A stretch of DNA of 64,000 bases, taken from NCBI GenBank assembly GCA_903902745.1, contig CAIUWA010000046.1, forward strand, positions 1-64,000, written 5' to 3'. This stretch comes from an uncultured Opitutia bacterium. Lineage in GTDB: Bacteria; Verrucomicrobiota; Verrucomicrobiia; Opitutales; Opitutaceae. The position numbers and the translations under genes are program-made. Below the pieces are notes generated by a model. The model ran no database searches. It worked only from the letters and a program-made list of their open reading frames with translations, and was not told where the DNA came from. Shown piece after piece: positions 25,027-33,181 of the stretch (the stretch's first letter is position 1; each line of letters opens with the position of its first letter).

Positions 25027-26979
25027 TCAGGTCGTCCGAAAATCGCCTTGTTGGAGCGGAAAGAGCGGGTGGCCGAGCCGCTCCGAGCTCACTTGCTCGA
25101 GCTCCAGTGCGACGGTGTGGTTGTGGGTCACAAAGCGCATGAACTCCCGGCGCGGGATGCTCAGGCAGCGGGTGTCGTCCCCGGCCGTGACCGTGGCGGT
25201 GGGATTGCTGTTCTGCATCAGGCCGATCTCGCCGAAAAATCCCCCGGCCCGCAGCGACATCAGCCGGCGGGTTTTGCGGGTAACCTGGGCGTCGCCTTGG
25301 AAGATGATCATGAAGTCATGCACCGCATGGCCCTCGTTGAAGATCGATGCTCCGGCCAGGTGGCCGGTGATCTTGGACAGGCGCGCGAAATGCTCGATGG
25401 CCTGAAGATGCCAGTTCTGGCAAAGCGAGATCCGCCGGAGAAAGGGCAGCTTCAGCAGCACGTCCGTCAGCATGGTCGGCGAGATCCGCGGGCGGATGAT
25501 TTTCTCCGCGGTAGCGCGCTCCACCGTGAGCAGCGTGAGCGGGGTTAATGATCGCAGGCGGTAGTCCGGATGCTCGAGGTCCGCGAGATCATGGAGGCCA
25601 ATGACATCGCCTTCGCTGAGGACCTGGACCTCGACGGTCCGGCCCGTGGACAATTCGCGCCGCACACTGACCTTGCCGCTCACGATCAGCGAGACGTGAG
25701 TTGAAACGGAGGAATACTCCGCAAGCCACTTCCATGGGCCCCGGCGGGTGACTACCATCGCCCGGGACAATTCCTGGCGGTCGGGAGGGGGCAGCACCGC
25801 AAACAAGGGCGACGCTGCGACCGCCTTGGCCCGGCTGGACTGATCGAGGACAAGTTTGCCTCCGCCGAACCAGCGGGCACGCCACTGGCCCAGGGTATTG
25901 CGCCGCGCCTGGGCCCGTTCGCGGACGAAATGATACAGCTCCCAAGCGGCATAGCCGCTCGCGAGCGCCAGCAGCGAGAGGCCGACCCCCAGCGCAACCT
26001 GCACACTGATGACGTGCCAGACGGCGAGACTCCAGGGCGGCATGTCGGTAAACCGCGCGCACCAGTTCATGATGGCCAGGGTCCAGATCACGCCATAGCT
26101 GACCCTCACCCAGGTGGTCTGCTGGAGCAGGGCGCGGCCCAGCAGGCGCCCGCGGGCTTTGGGCCGCCGGTTGAAGGGGAAGACAAACGACTGCTCGGCG
26201 TCACTGGGCCCGCGTTTGCGGCCGACATGCATGAGCGTGGAAAAGCGCCCGCGACAGAAGGGCCGCACCGTGAACAGCAGTCCGAGGATCGGAAGGAACG
26301 CCCAGGCGGGATGGCACCAGGCCAGGATCCCGGCGACCATGGCAAGGACGGCCGGCCGGGCCAGGCCGGCGGCAAACTGGGAGTTCTTCGACAGCATGAT
26401 CGTATCGCTCCGGTCCGCGTTGAAGCAGGGCGGCAGCGCCGCCCACCGCCAGCGAGGACGATAGACTTCCCCGCCGGCACCGCGAACGATGCAGGCCGCG
26501 AGAAAGGCCCCCGCGCTGAGCGCCGCGCTCAACAACACCAGTCCGGCCACGAAGTCGACGACCGTCGCGGGCAGCTGCGGGCGGAAGACCAACGTCAGGG
26601 CCAGCCCCACGCCGAAGGCAATCATGAGCGGGCGGGCCAGCACCTGCGGCCTGACCGTCCAATGCCAGTCGTGCGCCGGAATCGGTTCCGGTTCCGATCC
26701 CGGTTCCAACAGGATGTGGGCGCGCAGCGCCTTCAGGATGAGTTCGAAGAATTCACCGAGGGGCAGGCATTGCCGCTCCTGGATGGCCTCACTCAGCACG
26801 GTGGGGACCGTCCGTGGTTTTTCAAACTGCTTCAGGATCCTCCATTGCTCGGGAGTCACCCGCAGATAGGTCTTGGCCGGGATGTTTTTGATCACCAGCA
26901 GGCCGTTGATCAGCTTGCTCAGCTGAAATTGAGGCGGCAGGCACAGCGTTTGCGCGGAAAGGATCAGGTTGAGGTCCAT
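25027..26979 (-). CDS. Membrane protein with two cyclic-nucleotide-binding-type domains
   Basis: A 650-residue protein. Residues 1-105 look like a small winged-helix/PqqD-like domain (LRVTPEQWRILKQFEKPRTV, CLPLGEFFELILKALRAHILL). Residues about 115-350 hold five or so hydrophobic helices. Two cAMP/cGMP-binding-fold domains follow, about 380-490 (SLIVSGKVSVRRE, VLSEGDVIGLHDL) and 520-630 (FMIIFQGDAQVTRK, LRAGGFFGEIGLMQ, ATVTAGDDTRCLSI). The second is closer to consensus (FGEIxL), but the ligand Arg that follows in true cNMP binders is not evident, so ligand binding is unproven. The helical core vaguely recalls M50 site-2 proteases, yet no HExxH is present. It begins 11 bases after the receiver gene, so the two are cotranscribed. 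Confidence 0.72.
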   Translation of the reverse strand: MDLNLILSAQTLCLPPQFQLSKLINGLLVIKNIPAKTYLRVTPEQWRILKQFEKPRTVPTVLSEAIQERQCLPLGEFFELILKALRAHILLEPGSEPEPIPAHDWHWTVRPQVLARPLMIAFGVGLALTLVFRPQLPATVVDFVAGLVLLSAALSAGAFLAACIVRGAGGEVYRPRWRWAALPPCFNADRSDTIMLSKNSQFAAGLARPAVLAMVAGILAWCHPAWAFLPILGLLFTVRPFCRGRFSTLMHVGRKRGPSDAEQSFVFPFNRRPKARGRLLGRALLQQTTWVRVSYGVIWTLAIMNWCARFTDMPPWSLAVWHVISVQVALGVGLSLLALASGYAAWELYHFVRERAQARRNTLGQWRARWFGGGKLVLDQSSRAKAVAASPLFAVLPPPDRQELSRAMVVTRRGPWKWLAEYSSVSTHVSLIVSGKVSVRRELSTGRTVEVQVLSEGDVIGLHDLADLEHPDYRLRSLTPLTLLTVERATAEKIIRPRISPTMLTDVLLKLPFLRRISLCQNWHLQAIEHFARLSKITGHLAGASIFNEGHAVHDFMIIFQGDAQVTRKTRRLMSLRAGGFFGEIGLMQNSNPTATVTAGDDTRCLSIPRREFMRFVTHNHTVALELEQVSSERLGHPLFPLQQGDFRTT

Positions 26980-26990
26980 GGTAAAGTGGG

Positions 26991-27416
26991 TCAGCGGGAA
27001 GGCGTGGCGCCGGCCATCACTGATTCGACCGCGGCCACGAGGTCGTCGTTGTTGAAAGGCTTGGCCAGAAACCGGTGCTCACGCATGTCGGTGGGCCACC
27101 AGGACAGATCGGTGAGATGTCCGCTGATGAAGATGACCTTGAGCTCCGGGTTTCGCGCGAGCATCCGGCGGGTCAGTTCCAACCCGTCGATTTTCGGCAT
27201 CAGGACGTCGCAGATGATGGCGGCGGGGGAAGACTTCGCGGCCTTGAGCGTCGCGAGGGCGCTTTCACCGCTTTCGGCCAGGACTGCGATCCATCCCTGG
27301 GCCTCAATGATAGCCTCGATCAGCCGCAGGATCGCGGGCTCATCGTCGACCACCAGGACCCATGGCGGGGAGGTTGGCGGAAAGTCGGATGCGGAAACGG
27401 AAAATAATTGCTCCAT
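26991..27416 (-). CDS. Single-domain response regulator
   Basis: A CheY-like receiver of 141 residues with no output domain. Visible: the acidic pair in VLVVDDEPAILRL, phosphoacceptor Asp in AAIICDVLMPKIDGLEL, Ser in VIFISGHL and Lys in FLAKPFNNDDL. ATG 27416 (MEQLFSVSA) was preferred over the start at 27476, which adds 20 residues without conserved features. The membrane cNMP-domain protein follows by 11 bases, suggesting that phosphorylation of this protein controls or reads that protein. Confidence 0.87.
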   Translation of the reverse strand: MEQLFSVSASDFPPTSPPWVLVVDDEPAILRLIEAIIEAQGWIAVLAESGESALATLKAAKSSPAAIICDVLMPKIDGLELTRRMLARNPELKVIFISGHLTDLSWWPTDMREHRFLAKPFNNDDLVAAVESVMAGATPSR

Positions 27417-27829
27417 GGGAAGAGGGTCTCTGGTGATGCAAATGCGGGCGGGAATGAAAACACCGACCACTTCCATGGGACTTTGCCCTATCTCGCGGCG
27501 GGTATTAAGTCTTAGGGTTCTATCCCCATGCCCGGCGAAGCCCTTGCGTGGATTATATCCGTGCGGTTGGGCAGAATTGGACGACTAACGTGCAAAAACA
27601 GCATGTATCGAGATCGATAAGGAAGGGAGTGGCCTTCGGTCGTGACGATTGATCGTCACGGCATTCCATGGCCTCGAAGACGGGTCGCGGAAAAGCCAGC
27701 TTCAGTCCCACGGCTGGCGATATTCCCGCCGAAGCCTTGCGCTGTGCTTGAGTCCGGCGCTCGGAGTGGGCGGGACGGTGCGCCGCTGGCTCGGCGGCTG
27801 GTGGGCGCGCGCAACGCCAGGCGCGGGCC
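27417..27829. other. Intergenic region with a perfect palindrome
   Basis: About 413 bases between the receiver gene and hisI without a convincing gene. The clearest structure is CGTGACGAT-TG-ATCGTCACG at 27641-27660, two 9-base arms separated by two bases, which has the form of an operator for a dimeric regulator. Just before it TATCG-AGAT-CGATA (27606-27619) is a second small inverted repeat. GC content appears lower in 27500-27620 than in the flanks, as expected for a promoter region of the minus-strand receiver gene. Confidence 0.45.
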
Positions 27830-28294
27830 TTACTTCTTTTTGTAGACCGTAGCCGGATCGAAGAGACGCTGCGCGTCGAACTCGAGCTTGGGCGCGGTGT
27901 CGCCGGCTTTGGCGCCAGCGGAGACCTTGCGGTAGAAACAAGACTTGTAGCCGTTGTGGCACGCGGCGCCGGGCGTGCCGGTCTGGTCGACCTTGATCAG
28001 GATCACGTCCTGGTCGCAGTCGGTGAGGACGTCCTTCACGACCTGCACGTTGCCGGACTCTTCACCCTTGACCCAGAATTTGTTGCGCGAGCGGCTCCAG
28101 TAGGTGGCCTTTTTGGTCTCGAGCGTGCGGGCGAGCGACTCGGCGTTCATGAACGCGAACATCAGTACCTCGCCGGTCGCGGCGTCCTGCGCGATGCAGG
28201 GGATGAGGCCGTCGGCGCCGAACTTCGGCTGCAGCGCGGTGCCGAGCTCGATCTCGGCGGTGGTGGTGCGGGCGGGAAAGACGAAGGAGGACAT
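27830..28294 (-). CDS. hisI: Phosphoribosyl-AMP cyclohydrolase
   Basis: Third step of histidine synthesis, opening the purine ring of phosphoribosyl-AMP. The 154-residue product has the zinc and magnesium sites: Cys and Asps in [12 protein letters not shown] and two Cys in [17 protein letters not shown]; the substrate-binding region [20 protein letters not shown] and [18 protein letters not shown] is also clear. There is no HisE domain, so the pyrophosphohydrolase must be encoded elsewhere. No other his gene is adjacent. Confidence 0.95.
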   Translation of the reverse strand: MSSFVFPARTTTAEIELGTALQPKFGADGLIPCIAQDAATGEVLMFAFMNAESLARTLETKKATYWSRSRNKFWVKGEESGNVQVVKDVLTDCDQDVILIKVDQTGTPGAACHNGYKSCFYRKVSAGAKAGDTAPKLEFDAQRLFDPATVYKKK

Positions 28295-28361
28295 GGGAGG
28301 AAAGGAAGAAGTATGAATTAGGAAGGAAGAAGGCTAAGGAATCTGAAAGTCTGCCGGAAAG

Positions 28362-28475
28362 CTGGTTTTTCGCCACTGATGGCACAGATGAACACAGAGG
28401 GAATGAACACAGAAAAACAGATGCGGTGGGGTATTTATCCGTATCCATCCGTATAATCCGCGGCGAAAATCCGTT
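28362..28475. repeat. Intergenic low-complexity repeat (ACTGATGGCACAGATGAACACAG type)
   Basis: The hisI/DUF971 spacer contains the near-repeated words GAACACAGAG and GAACACAGAA and the pair TATCCGTATCCATCCGTATAATCCGCGG. Such CCACTGATGNNACAGATGAACACAG/ATCCGTG sequences are familiar as dispersed intergenic repeats in several environmental phyla; here only one copy is visible, so dispersal cannot be shown in this window. Confidence 0.45.
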
Positions 28476-28478
28476 GGT

Positions 28479-28778
28479 TTAGAGGGCGGTGAGTTTCCGC
28501 AGGTAATCGTAGGTGTAGAGTCCGGTGCGGTGGCCGTCGCTGAAGTCAAAACGCACGGCGTAGTTGCCGACCTGCTCCCAGCCGGTGACCTGCACGCTGT
28601 CGAAATTTCGCGGCCCGTGCCCGCCGTGCTGGTGGCCGAAGATGTCGCGCTCGCCCTGGGTCTCGGCGCTCGGCGAGGCCGCCCGGAGCCGCGCGAAGGG
28701 GAAATAGCTCTCCTCGCCGTCGCTCCACGCGATGGCGACCTCCTGGCCGATGATCTGGATGTTGGCGGGAGACTGCAT
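28479..28778 (-). CDS. DUF971 (GBBH-like N-terminal) domain protein
   Basis: A 99-residue protein matching the DUF971 domain found at the N-terminus of gamma-butyrobetaine hydroxylases and as a free small protein: IAWSDGEESYFPFARLR at the start, then VQVTGWEQVGNYAVRFDFSDGH and TGLYTYDYLRKL at the end. Free-standing members are often linked with iron-sulfur or Mrp-type proteins, but no such gene lies here and the exact role is unknown. Confidence 0.85.
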   Translation of the reverse strand: MQSPANIQIIGQEVAIAWSDGEESYFPFARLRAASPSAETQGERDIFGHQHGGHGPRNFDSVQVTGWEQVGNYAVRFDFSDGHRTGLYTYDYLRKLTAL

Positions 28779-28875
28779 GGCTGGCGGGTGAGCTAGGATT
28801 TATCCGCGGCAGAAGAACAGCAAATTTGTCCGCGGGCGCGTTGCCATGTGCCTCCGCGTGGGCAGGGTGGGAGGT

Positions 28876-30174
28876 ATGTCATCGTCCCCGGAACACCGCC
28901 TGCCGCATATCGTCGTGGTCGGCGCGGGCTTCGCCGGCCTGAGCTTTGTGAAGGGCATCCCGGCGGAAGCCGCGCGCATCACGATCATCGACCGGCAGAA
29001 TCACCATCTTTTCCAGCCACTGCTCTATCAGGTGGCCACGGCGGGCCTTTCGGCGGTGGACATCGCGCAGCCGGTGCGGGCGATCTTTGGGGCGCGGCCG
29101 AACTTTTCCGTGCTCATGAGCGAAGTCACGGGCTTCGACCTGGCGGACCGGCGGGTGCGGCACGCGCACGGCGAACTGGCTTACGACTACCTCGTCGTGG
29201 CGGCGGGCGGGGTGACGAGTTATTTTGGCCATCCGGAGTGGGAGCAGTTCGCGCCGGGCTTGAAGTCACTCGATGACGCGCTGCGCATCCGCCGCCAGAT
29301 CCTCTCTTCCTTCGAGCGGGCCGAGACGGAGCCCGACGCGGCGAAGTGCGAGGCAGCGATGACCATTGTCATCATCGGCGGCGGCCCAACCGGGGTGGAA
29401 CTGGCGGGTTCGTTCGCCGAGCTCACCCGCCGGGTGCTGAACCGGGACTTCGACCACATCGATCCGTCGAAGGCGCGGGTCCTCTTGATCGAGGGCAGCC
29501 CACGCGTGCTCGCGGCCTTTCCGGCCGAATTGTCGGCGAGTGCGCAGCGCCAGCTGGAAAAATTGGGCGTGGAGGTCCGCACGGGCGTGCACGTCGAGGC
29601 TGTCCGCCAGGGTGAACTCGTGGCGGGTGGACAGACGATCCGGGCCGACAATATTTTCTGGGGCGCGGGAGTCTCCGCCGCGCCGGTGGCGCGGCAGCTC
29701 GGCGTCGAGACCGACCGGGCGGGTCGCGTGAAAGTGCTGCCCGACCTGAGCATTCCGGGCCACCCCGAGGTGTTTGCGCTCGGGGACATGGCGTCGCTGG
29801 TGGACGCCAAGGGCGTCACCGTGCCCGGCGTCGCGCAGGGCGCGATGCAGATGGGCGCCCATGCCGCGAAGCTCATCCGGCGTGAGTTGCGGGGCGAAAA
29901 ACTCGCGCCCAGCGGCCGTGAGGCCTTTGCGTACCATGACAAGGGCTCGATGGCGACAATCGGCCGCTCGGCGGCGGTCGCCGATATCAAGGGCCTGAAG
30001 CTGTCCGGCTATCCGGCTTGGATCGCTTGGCTCACCGTGCACCTGCTGTTTCTGGTCGGCTTCCGCAGCAAGATCTCGGTGCTGATGCAGTGGATTTATT
30101 CCTACCTCACCTACAAGCGAGGCGCCCGCATCATCACGGGCGTCTCCGGCGAAAAATCGGCCGGTTCGGCGTAA
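28876..30174 (+). CDS. ndh: Type II NADH dehydrogenase (NADH:quinone oxidoreductase)
   Basis: A monotopic flavoprotein passing electrons from NADH to quinone without proton pumping. The 432-residue product has the FAD loop VVVGAGFAGLSF, the NADH loop IIGGGPTGVELAGSFAEL, the family signature QPLLYQVATAGLS, and FALGDMA near the second flavin contact. Two amphipathic helices at the C-terminus (WIAWLTVHLLFLVGF) would anchor it to the membrane. ATG 28876 follows a GGGAGG only one base away; an ATG at 28846 would add ten residues and give the ribosome site better room elsewhere, so the start is not certain. Confidence 0.93.
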   Translation: MSSSPEHRLPHIVVVGAGFAGLSFVKGIPAEAARITIIDRQNHHLFQPLLYQVATAGLSAVDIAQPVRAIFGARPNFSVLMSEVTGFDLADRRVRHAHGELAYDYLVVAAGGVTSYFGHPEWEQFAPGLKSLDDALRIRRQILSSFERAETEPDAAKCEAAMTIVIIGGGPTGVELAGSFAELTRRVLNRDFDHIDPSKARVLLIEGSPRVLAAFPAELSASAQRQLEKLGVEVRTGVHVEAVRQGELVAGGQTIRADNIFWGAGVSAAPVARQLGVETDRAGRVKVLPDLSIPGHPEVFALGDMASLVDAKGVTVPGVAQGAMQMGAHAAKLIRRELRGEKLAPSGREAFAYHDKGSMATIGRSAAVADIKGLKLSGYPAWIAWLTVHLLFLVGFRSKISVLMQWIYSYLTYKRGARIITGVSGEKSAGSA

Positions 30175-30187
30175 GCCACAATGACCC

Positions 30188-30246
30188 GGAGGCACAAAGG
30201 TCGATCACGGATTTGCCTGGGGTTGCCTTCGTGTCTCCGTGCCTCC
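30188..30246. repeat. Inverted repeat between ndh and the PfkB kinase gene
   Basis: GGAGGCAC at 30188-30195 is complementary to GTGCCTCC at 30239-30246, with further partial pairing inside (CAAAGG against CCTTCG) and outside (CCAC against GTGG). The word GTGTCTCCGTGCCTCCGTGG has the look of a dispersed intergenic repeat. It may serve as a transcription barrier between these convergent genes. Confidence 0.5.
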
Positions 30247-30254
30247 GTGGCCAA

Positions 30255-31169
30255 TCAGGTCGCAAGATCCACCGGCTGGCCGCCGGGGCCGAGACGATAG
30301 GGCGGCATCGAGCCATCGCGCGAGGCCACGAACTCACCCAGGCGGCAGGCGTGGGCGAGCGCGGCGCGCGGATCCTGCCGGCGGACCAGCAGCGCAGCCA
30401 GCAGGCCGGCGAGAAACGCGTCGCCCGCGCCGATCGTGTCGCGGACTTTCACCGGCCGGGCATCGGCCCAGAACCACGCGCCGTCCCAGAGCAGCCCCGC
30501 GCCGCGGTCGCCGGCGGTCACGCAAATCCGGGTAATCCCGTGTTCGTGGCCGACGTGCCGGGCGGCCCGGGCCAGACTTTCGGGCGTGCGGCTGCGGCGT
30601 CCAGCCAGCCGGGCCAGTTCGTGCTCGTTGAGCTTCAGGAACTGCGCCTGGGCGAGCACGAGATCGATCACCGCTCGCGCGTCGACGGGCGGGCGGAGGT
30701 TGAGATCAACGACGCGCAGCGAGCCGGGCCAGGCCTTGAGCAGGGCGGCGAGCGCGCGGCGGTTGGATGTTTCGCGCAGGGCGAGTGTGCCAAAGAGCAG
30801 CGCGGCCGGTGCCGCCACGCGCAACAACGCCGGCGGAACCGGAATGTGGTCCCACGCCACGGCGCGAGTGATGCGGAAGGTCGGCACGCCGGCGGCATCG
30901 AGCGCCGCCTGCACCGTGCCGGTCGGTTGGCGCGCCAGCCGGGCAATGCAGCGGGTGTCGAGTCCCGCCCCGGCGAGGCGGCGCAGGATCTCGTCGCCGA
31001 GGAAGTCACACCCGACGGCACTGATGGGCAGGGCGCGTGCACCGTGCTGCCGGAGATGGTAGGCGACATTGACCGGGGCGCCGCCGAGAAAGAGGCCGCG
31101 CGGGACACAGTCCCACAGCAACTCCCCGAAGCAGGCAATCACGGGGGCGGGGCGGGCGGGCGGTTTCAT
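30255..31169 (-). CDS. PfkB-family carbohydrate kinase (fructokinase-like)
   Basis: Phosphorylates a sugar with ATP. The 304-residue product begins with the family pattern IACFGELLWDCVPRG and the GGAPVNVAYHL substrate loop, and ends with the PfkB signature 2, DTIGAGDAFLAGLLAALL, containing the catalytic Asp and anion hole. The opening GELLWD followed by GGAPVNVA resembles fructokinases more than ribokinases or adenosine kinases; the substrate is inference. No sugar transporter or operon partner is adjacent. Confidence 0.88.
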   Translation of the reverse strand: MKPPARPAPVIACFGELLWDCVPRGLFLGGAPVNVAYHLRQHGARALPISAVGCDFLGDEILRRLAGAGLDTRCIARLARQPTGTVQAALDAAGVPTFRITRAVAWDHIPVPPALLRVAAPAALLFGTLALRETSNRRALAALLKAWPGSLRVVDLNLRPPVDARAVIDLVLAQAQFLKLNEHELARLAGRRSRTPESLARAARHVGHEHGITRICVTAGDRGAGLLWDGAWFWADARPVKVRDTIGAGDAFLAGLLAALLVRRQDPRAALAHACRLGEFVASRDGSMPPYRLGPGGQPVDLAT

Positions 31170-31272
31170 CGCGGAGCCAGTTGAAGGTGAAGGCAGGGGT
31201 CCGGGCCAGCAGATTTGTGGGTGGAAAAACGGAGGGTGAACCGCGAGGCTGATTGGGGGTCAACCTTCCCGC

Positions 31273-32148
31273 ATGAAGCTCAAAATCAAATCGGACGATT
31301 TTCGCGTGCGCCCGGGCCGGAAGGTCGACCTGAAAAAATGGCCGACGAAGGTGAAGCCCTTTTATCACGCGGACCATGACTACGCCAAGGCGCATGGCCG
31401 GCAGACCGCGGGTCTGAACGAGCTGCAAACCCTGCTTTATGCGGACAACCGCTATTCGCTCCTCCTGATTTTTCAGGCGATGGATGCCGCCGGCAAGGAT
31501 GGGGCGATCAAGCATGTGATGTCCGGCGTCAACCCACAGGGATGCCAGGTGTTCAGCTTCAAGCATCCCAGCCCCGAGGAAATCGAGCACGACTTCCTCT
31601 GGCGGACGACGCGCTGCCTGCCGGAGCGTGGCCGAATCGGCATCTTCAACCGCTCCTATTACGAGGAGGTGCTGATTGCCCGCGTGCATCCGGAGATTCT
31701 CCAGGCCGAGGGATTGCCGGATGAATCATTGGACGAAAAAAAAGTCTGGTCCGGGCGCTATGAATCCATTGTGGGACTCGAAAAACACCTTCACCGCAAC
31801 GGCACCCGCGTCATCAAGTTTTTCCTCCACCTGTCGAAGGAAGAGCAGCGGAAGCGGTTTCTGGCGCGCCTCGACGACCCGGACAAGAACTGGAAGTTCA
31901 GCCAGGCCGATGTCACGGAGCGGAAGCGCTGGAAGGACTACATGAAGGCATATGAAGCCTGCCTGGGCGCGACGAGCACCAAGGCCGCCCCGTGGTATGT
32001 GGTGCCGGCCGACGACAAGGCGAACGCGCGCCTGATCATTTCGCAGGTCATCCTGGATACGCTGGGCGACCTGCCGATGAGTTTCCCGCGAATGGGGAAG
32101 GTGCAGCGCGTCGAGCTGCGGAAAATCCGAAAACAGCTGGAGAGATAA
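31273..32148 (+). CDS. ppk2: Polyphosphate kinase 2 family protein
   Basis: PPK2 enzymes move phosphate between polyphosphate and nucleotides, usually to make NDP or NTP from polyP. The 291-residue one-domain product has Walker [17 protein letters not shown], Walker B-type [16 protein letters not shown], and the lid [17 protein letters not shown]. The length and the single domain fit class I or class III PPK2; which nucleotide it prefers cannot be told. A palindromic repeat follows and may stop transcription. Confidence 0.93.
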   Translation: MKLKIKSDDFRVRPGRKVDLKKWPTKVKPFYHADHDYAKAHGRQTAGLNELQTLLYADNRYSLLLIFQAMDAAGKDGAIKHVMSGVNPQGCQVFSFKHPSPEEIEHDFLWRTTRCLPERGRIGIFNRSYYEEVLIARVHPEILQAEGLPDESLDEKKVWSGRYESIVGLEKHLHRNGTRVIKFFLHLSKEEQRKRFLARLDDPDKNWKFSQADVTERKRWKDYMKAYEACLGATSTKAAPWYVVPADDKANARLIISQVILDTLGDLPMSFPRMGKVQRVELRKIRKQLER

Positions 32149-32162
32149 AAAAACTTTCCGGG

Positions 32163-32217
32163 GGTAGGGCGAGGCCTCCCTGCCGAGCCGCGGCTCACCC
32201 AGAGGGTTCGCCCTACC
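32163..32217. repeat. GTAG-headed palindrome after ppk2
   Basis: GGTAGGGCGA (32163-32172) pairs exactly with TCGCCCTACC (32208-32217). The centre contains the 12-base perfect palindrome GAGCCGCGGCTC (32185-32196). The head GGTAGGG recurs at 54451 and 61431. It lies between convergent ppk2 and a TPR gene. Confidence 0.72.
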
Positions 32218-32245
32218 AAAAATCCGCAGGCAAGGAACGTTGAGG

Positions 32246-33064
32246 TTACTGCCCGGTTGCGAGCTTGGCCTGGATTGAAGGACTGTTCGGAAATACCGCC
32301 GCGCCGCGCAGCCACACCTGCCGGGCATTGTCGGGTTGCCCGGCCTTCTGGTACTGCTCGCCGAGCAGCACGTAGGTGGCGGCGAACTCCGGCCGCGACG
32401 GCATGGTTTCCTGCCGTTGGATCAGGTCGCTGAATCGCTGCACGACTTCCGGGCCCATGTTCATGCTGTCCGGCCAGCGGGCCAGGGCGGCCGCCTTGTA
32501 GAAACCCGCCTCCCAGTTCGCGGGATCCAGCTTCAAGGCCGCGTCGAATCTTTGGTCGGCCTTCATGCCCAGGATCGCCTGGTCCCGGGAATCTTCCGTC
32601 GAGGCGATCTTGAACAGGTAGGCTTCCCCCAGCGCCAGCGGGTATTCCGGCACTGCCGGATCGTTGGTCGCGTGCAATTCGAGCGCGGCAATCACCCTAT
32701 CCAACTGTCCCGTCTGGGCCAGTTGCGTCCACATCGCCCGCTTTTGCACCAGGCCGGTTTGCGCGGAGAGGAGCAGCTCCATGGTCTGCCGGAGTGGATC
32801 GGGCTCCTCTGGCTTTGCTTCGGCGACAGGTGTGGGAGGGGCGGGGTTTTCAACCACAGCCGGGCGGAGATTGGATCCGCGGGAATTCAGGTCCTGCGCT
32901 CCCGGCTCAGTGACCGGGGTAGTGGACCGAACTGTCACCGACTCCGGGGCAGGCGTACCCGCTGGCGGCGCGGGTGGCGGTGAGGAGGCACCCTGCTGCA
33001 TTGCCCAAAATACGATTCCTCCCACTGCGCCGAGGCCAATGAGGCTGATGATCACTCGTTTCAT
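32246..33064 (-). CDS. TPR-containing periplasmic/membrane-anchored protein
   Basis: A 272-residue protein with an N-terminal membrane segment (VIISLIGLGAVGGIVFWAM), a Pro-rich spacer (PPPAPPAGTPAPE) and a C-terminal helical half with TPR character (ALELHATNDPAVPEYPLALGEAYLF, ALKLDPANWEAGFYKAAALA, YVLLGEQYQKAGQPDNA). This layout is typical of scaffold proteins exposed to the periplasm. The partner is unknown and no neighbour is clearly related. Confidence 0.75.
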   Translation of the reverse strand: MKRVIISLIGLGAVGGIVFWAMQQGASSPPPAPPAGTPAPESVTVRSTTPVTEPGAQDLNSRGSNLRPAVVENPAPPTPVAEAKPEEPDPLRQTMELLLSAQTGLVQKRAMWTQLAQTGQLDRVIAALELHATNDPAVPEYPLALGEAYLFKIASTEDSRDQAILGMKADQRFDAALKLDPANWEAGFYKAAALARWPDSMNMGPEVVQRFSDLIQRQETMPSRPEFAATYVLLGEQYQKAGQPDNARQVWLRGAAVFPNSPSIQAKLATGQ

Positions 33065-33140
33065 TGGGAACGAATCTTGAGGGTGATTCGCCTTCCGGCC
33101 AAGCGGAGTTTTTGTCGGGCAGTGCCTCAGCTTGAAAAAT

Positions 33141-33171
33141 TGTAGCGGCGGACAAGTAGAGCGCCGCTACA
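33141..33171. repeat. TGTAGCGGCG palindrome, shortest copy
   Basis: TGTAGCGGCG (33141-33150) and CGCCGCTACA (33162-33171) are perfect 10-base arms around an 11-base loop. The arms are identical to those of 4620-4629/4656-4665. It is ten bases past the hutI stop and could act as its 3' hairpin. Confidence 0.75.
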
Positions 33172-33181
33172 TCCGCGAACC

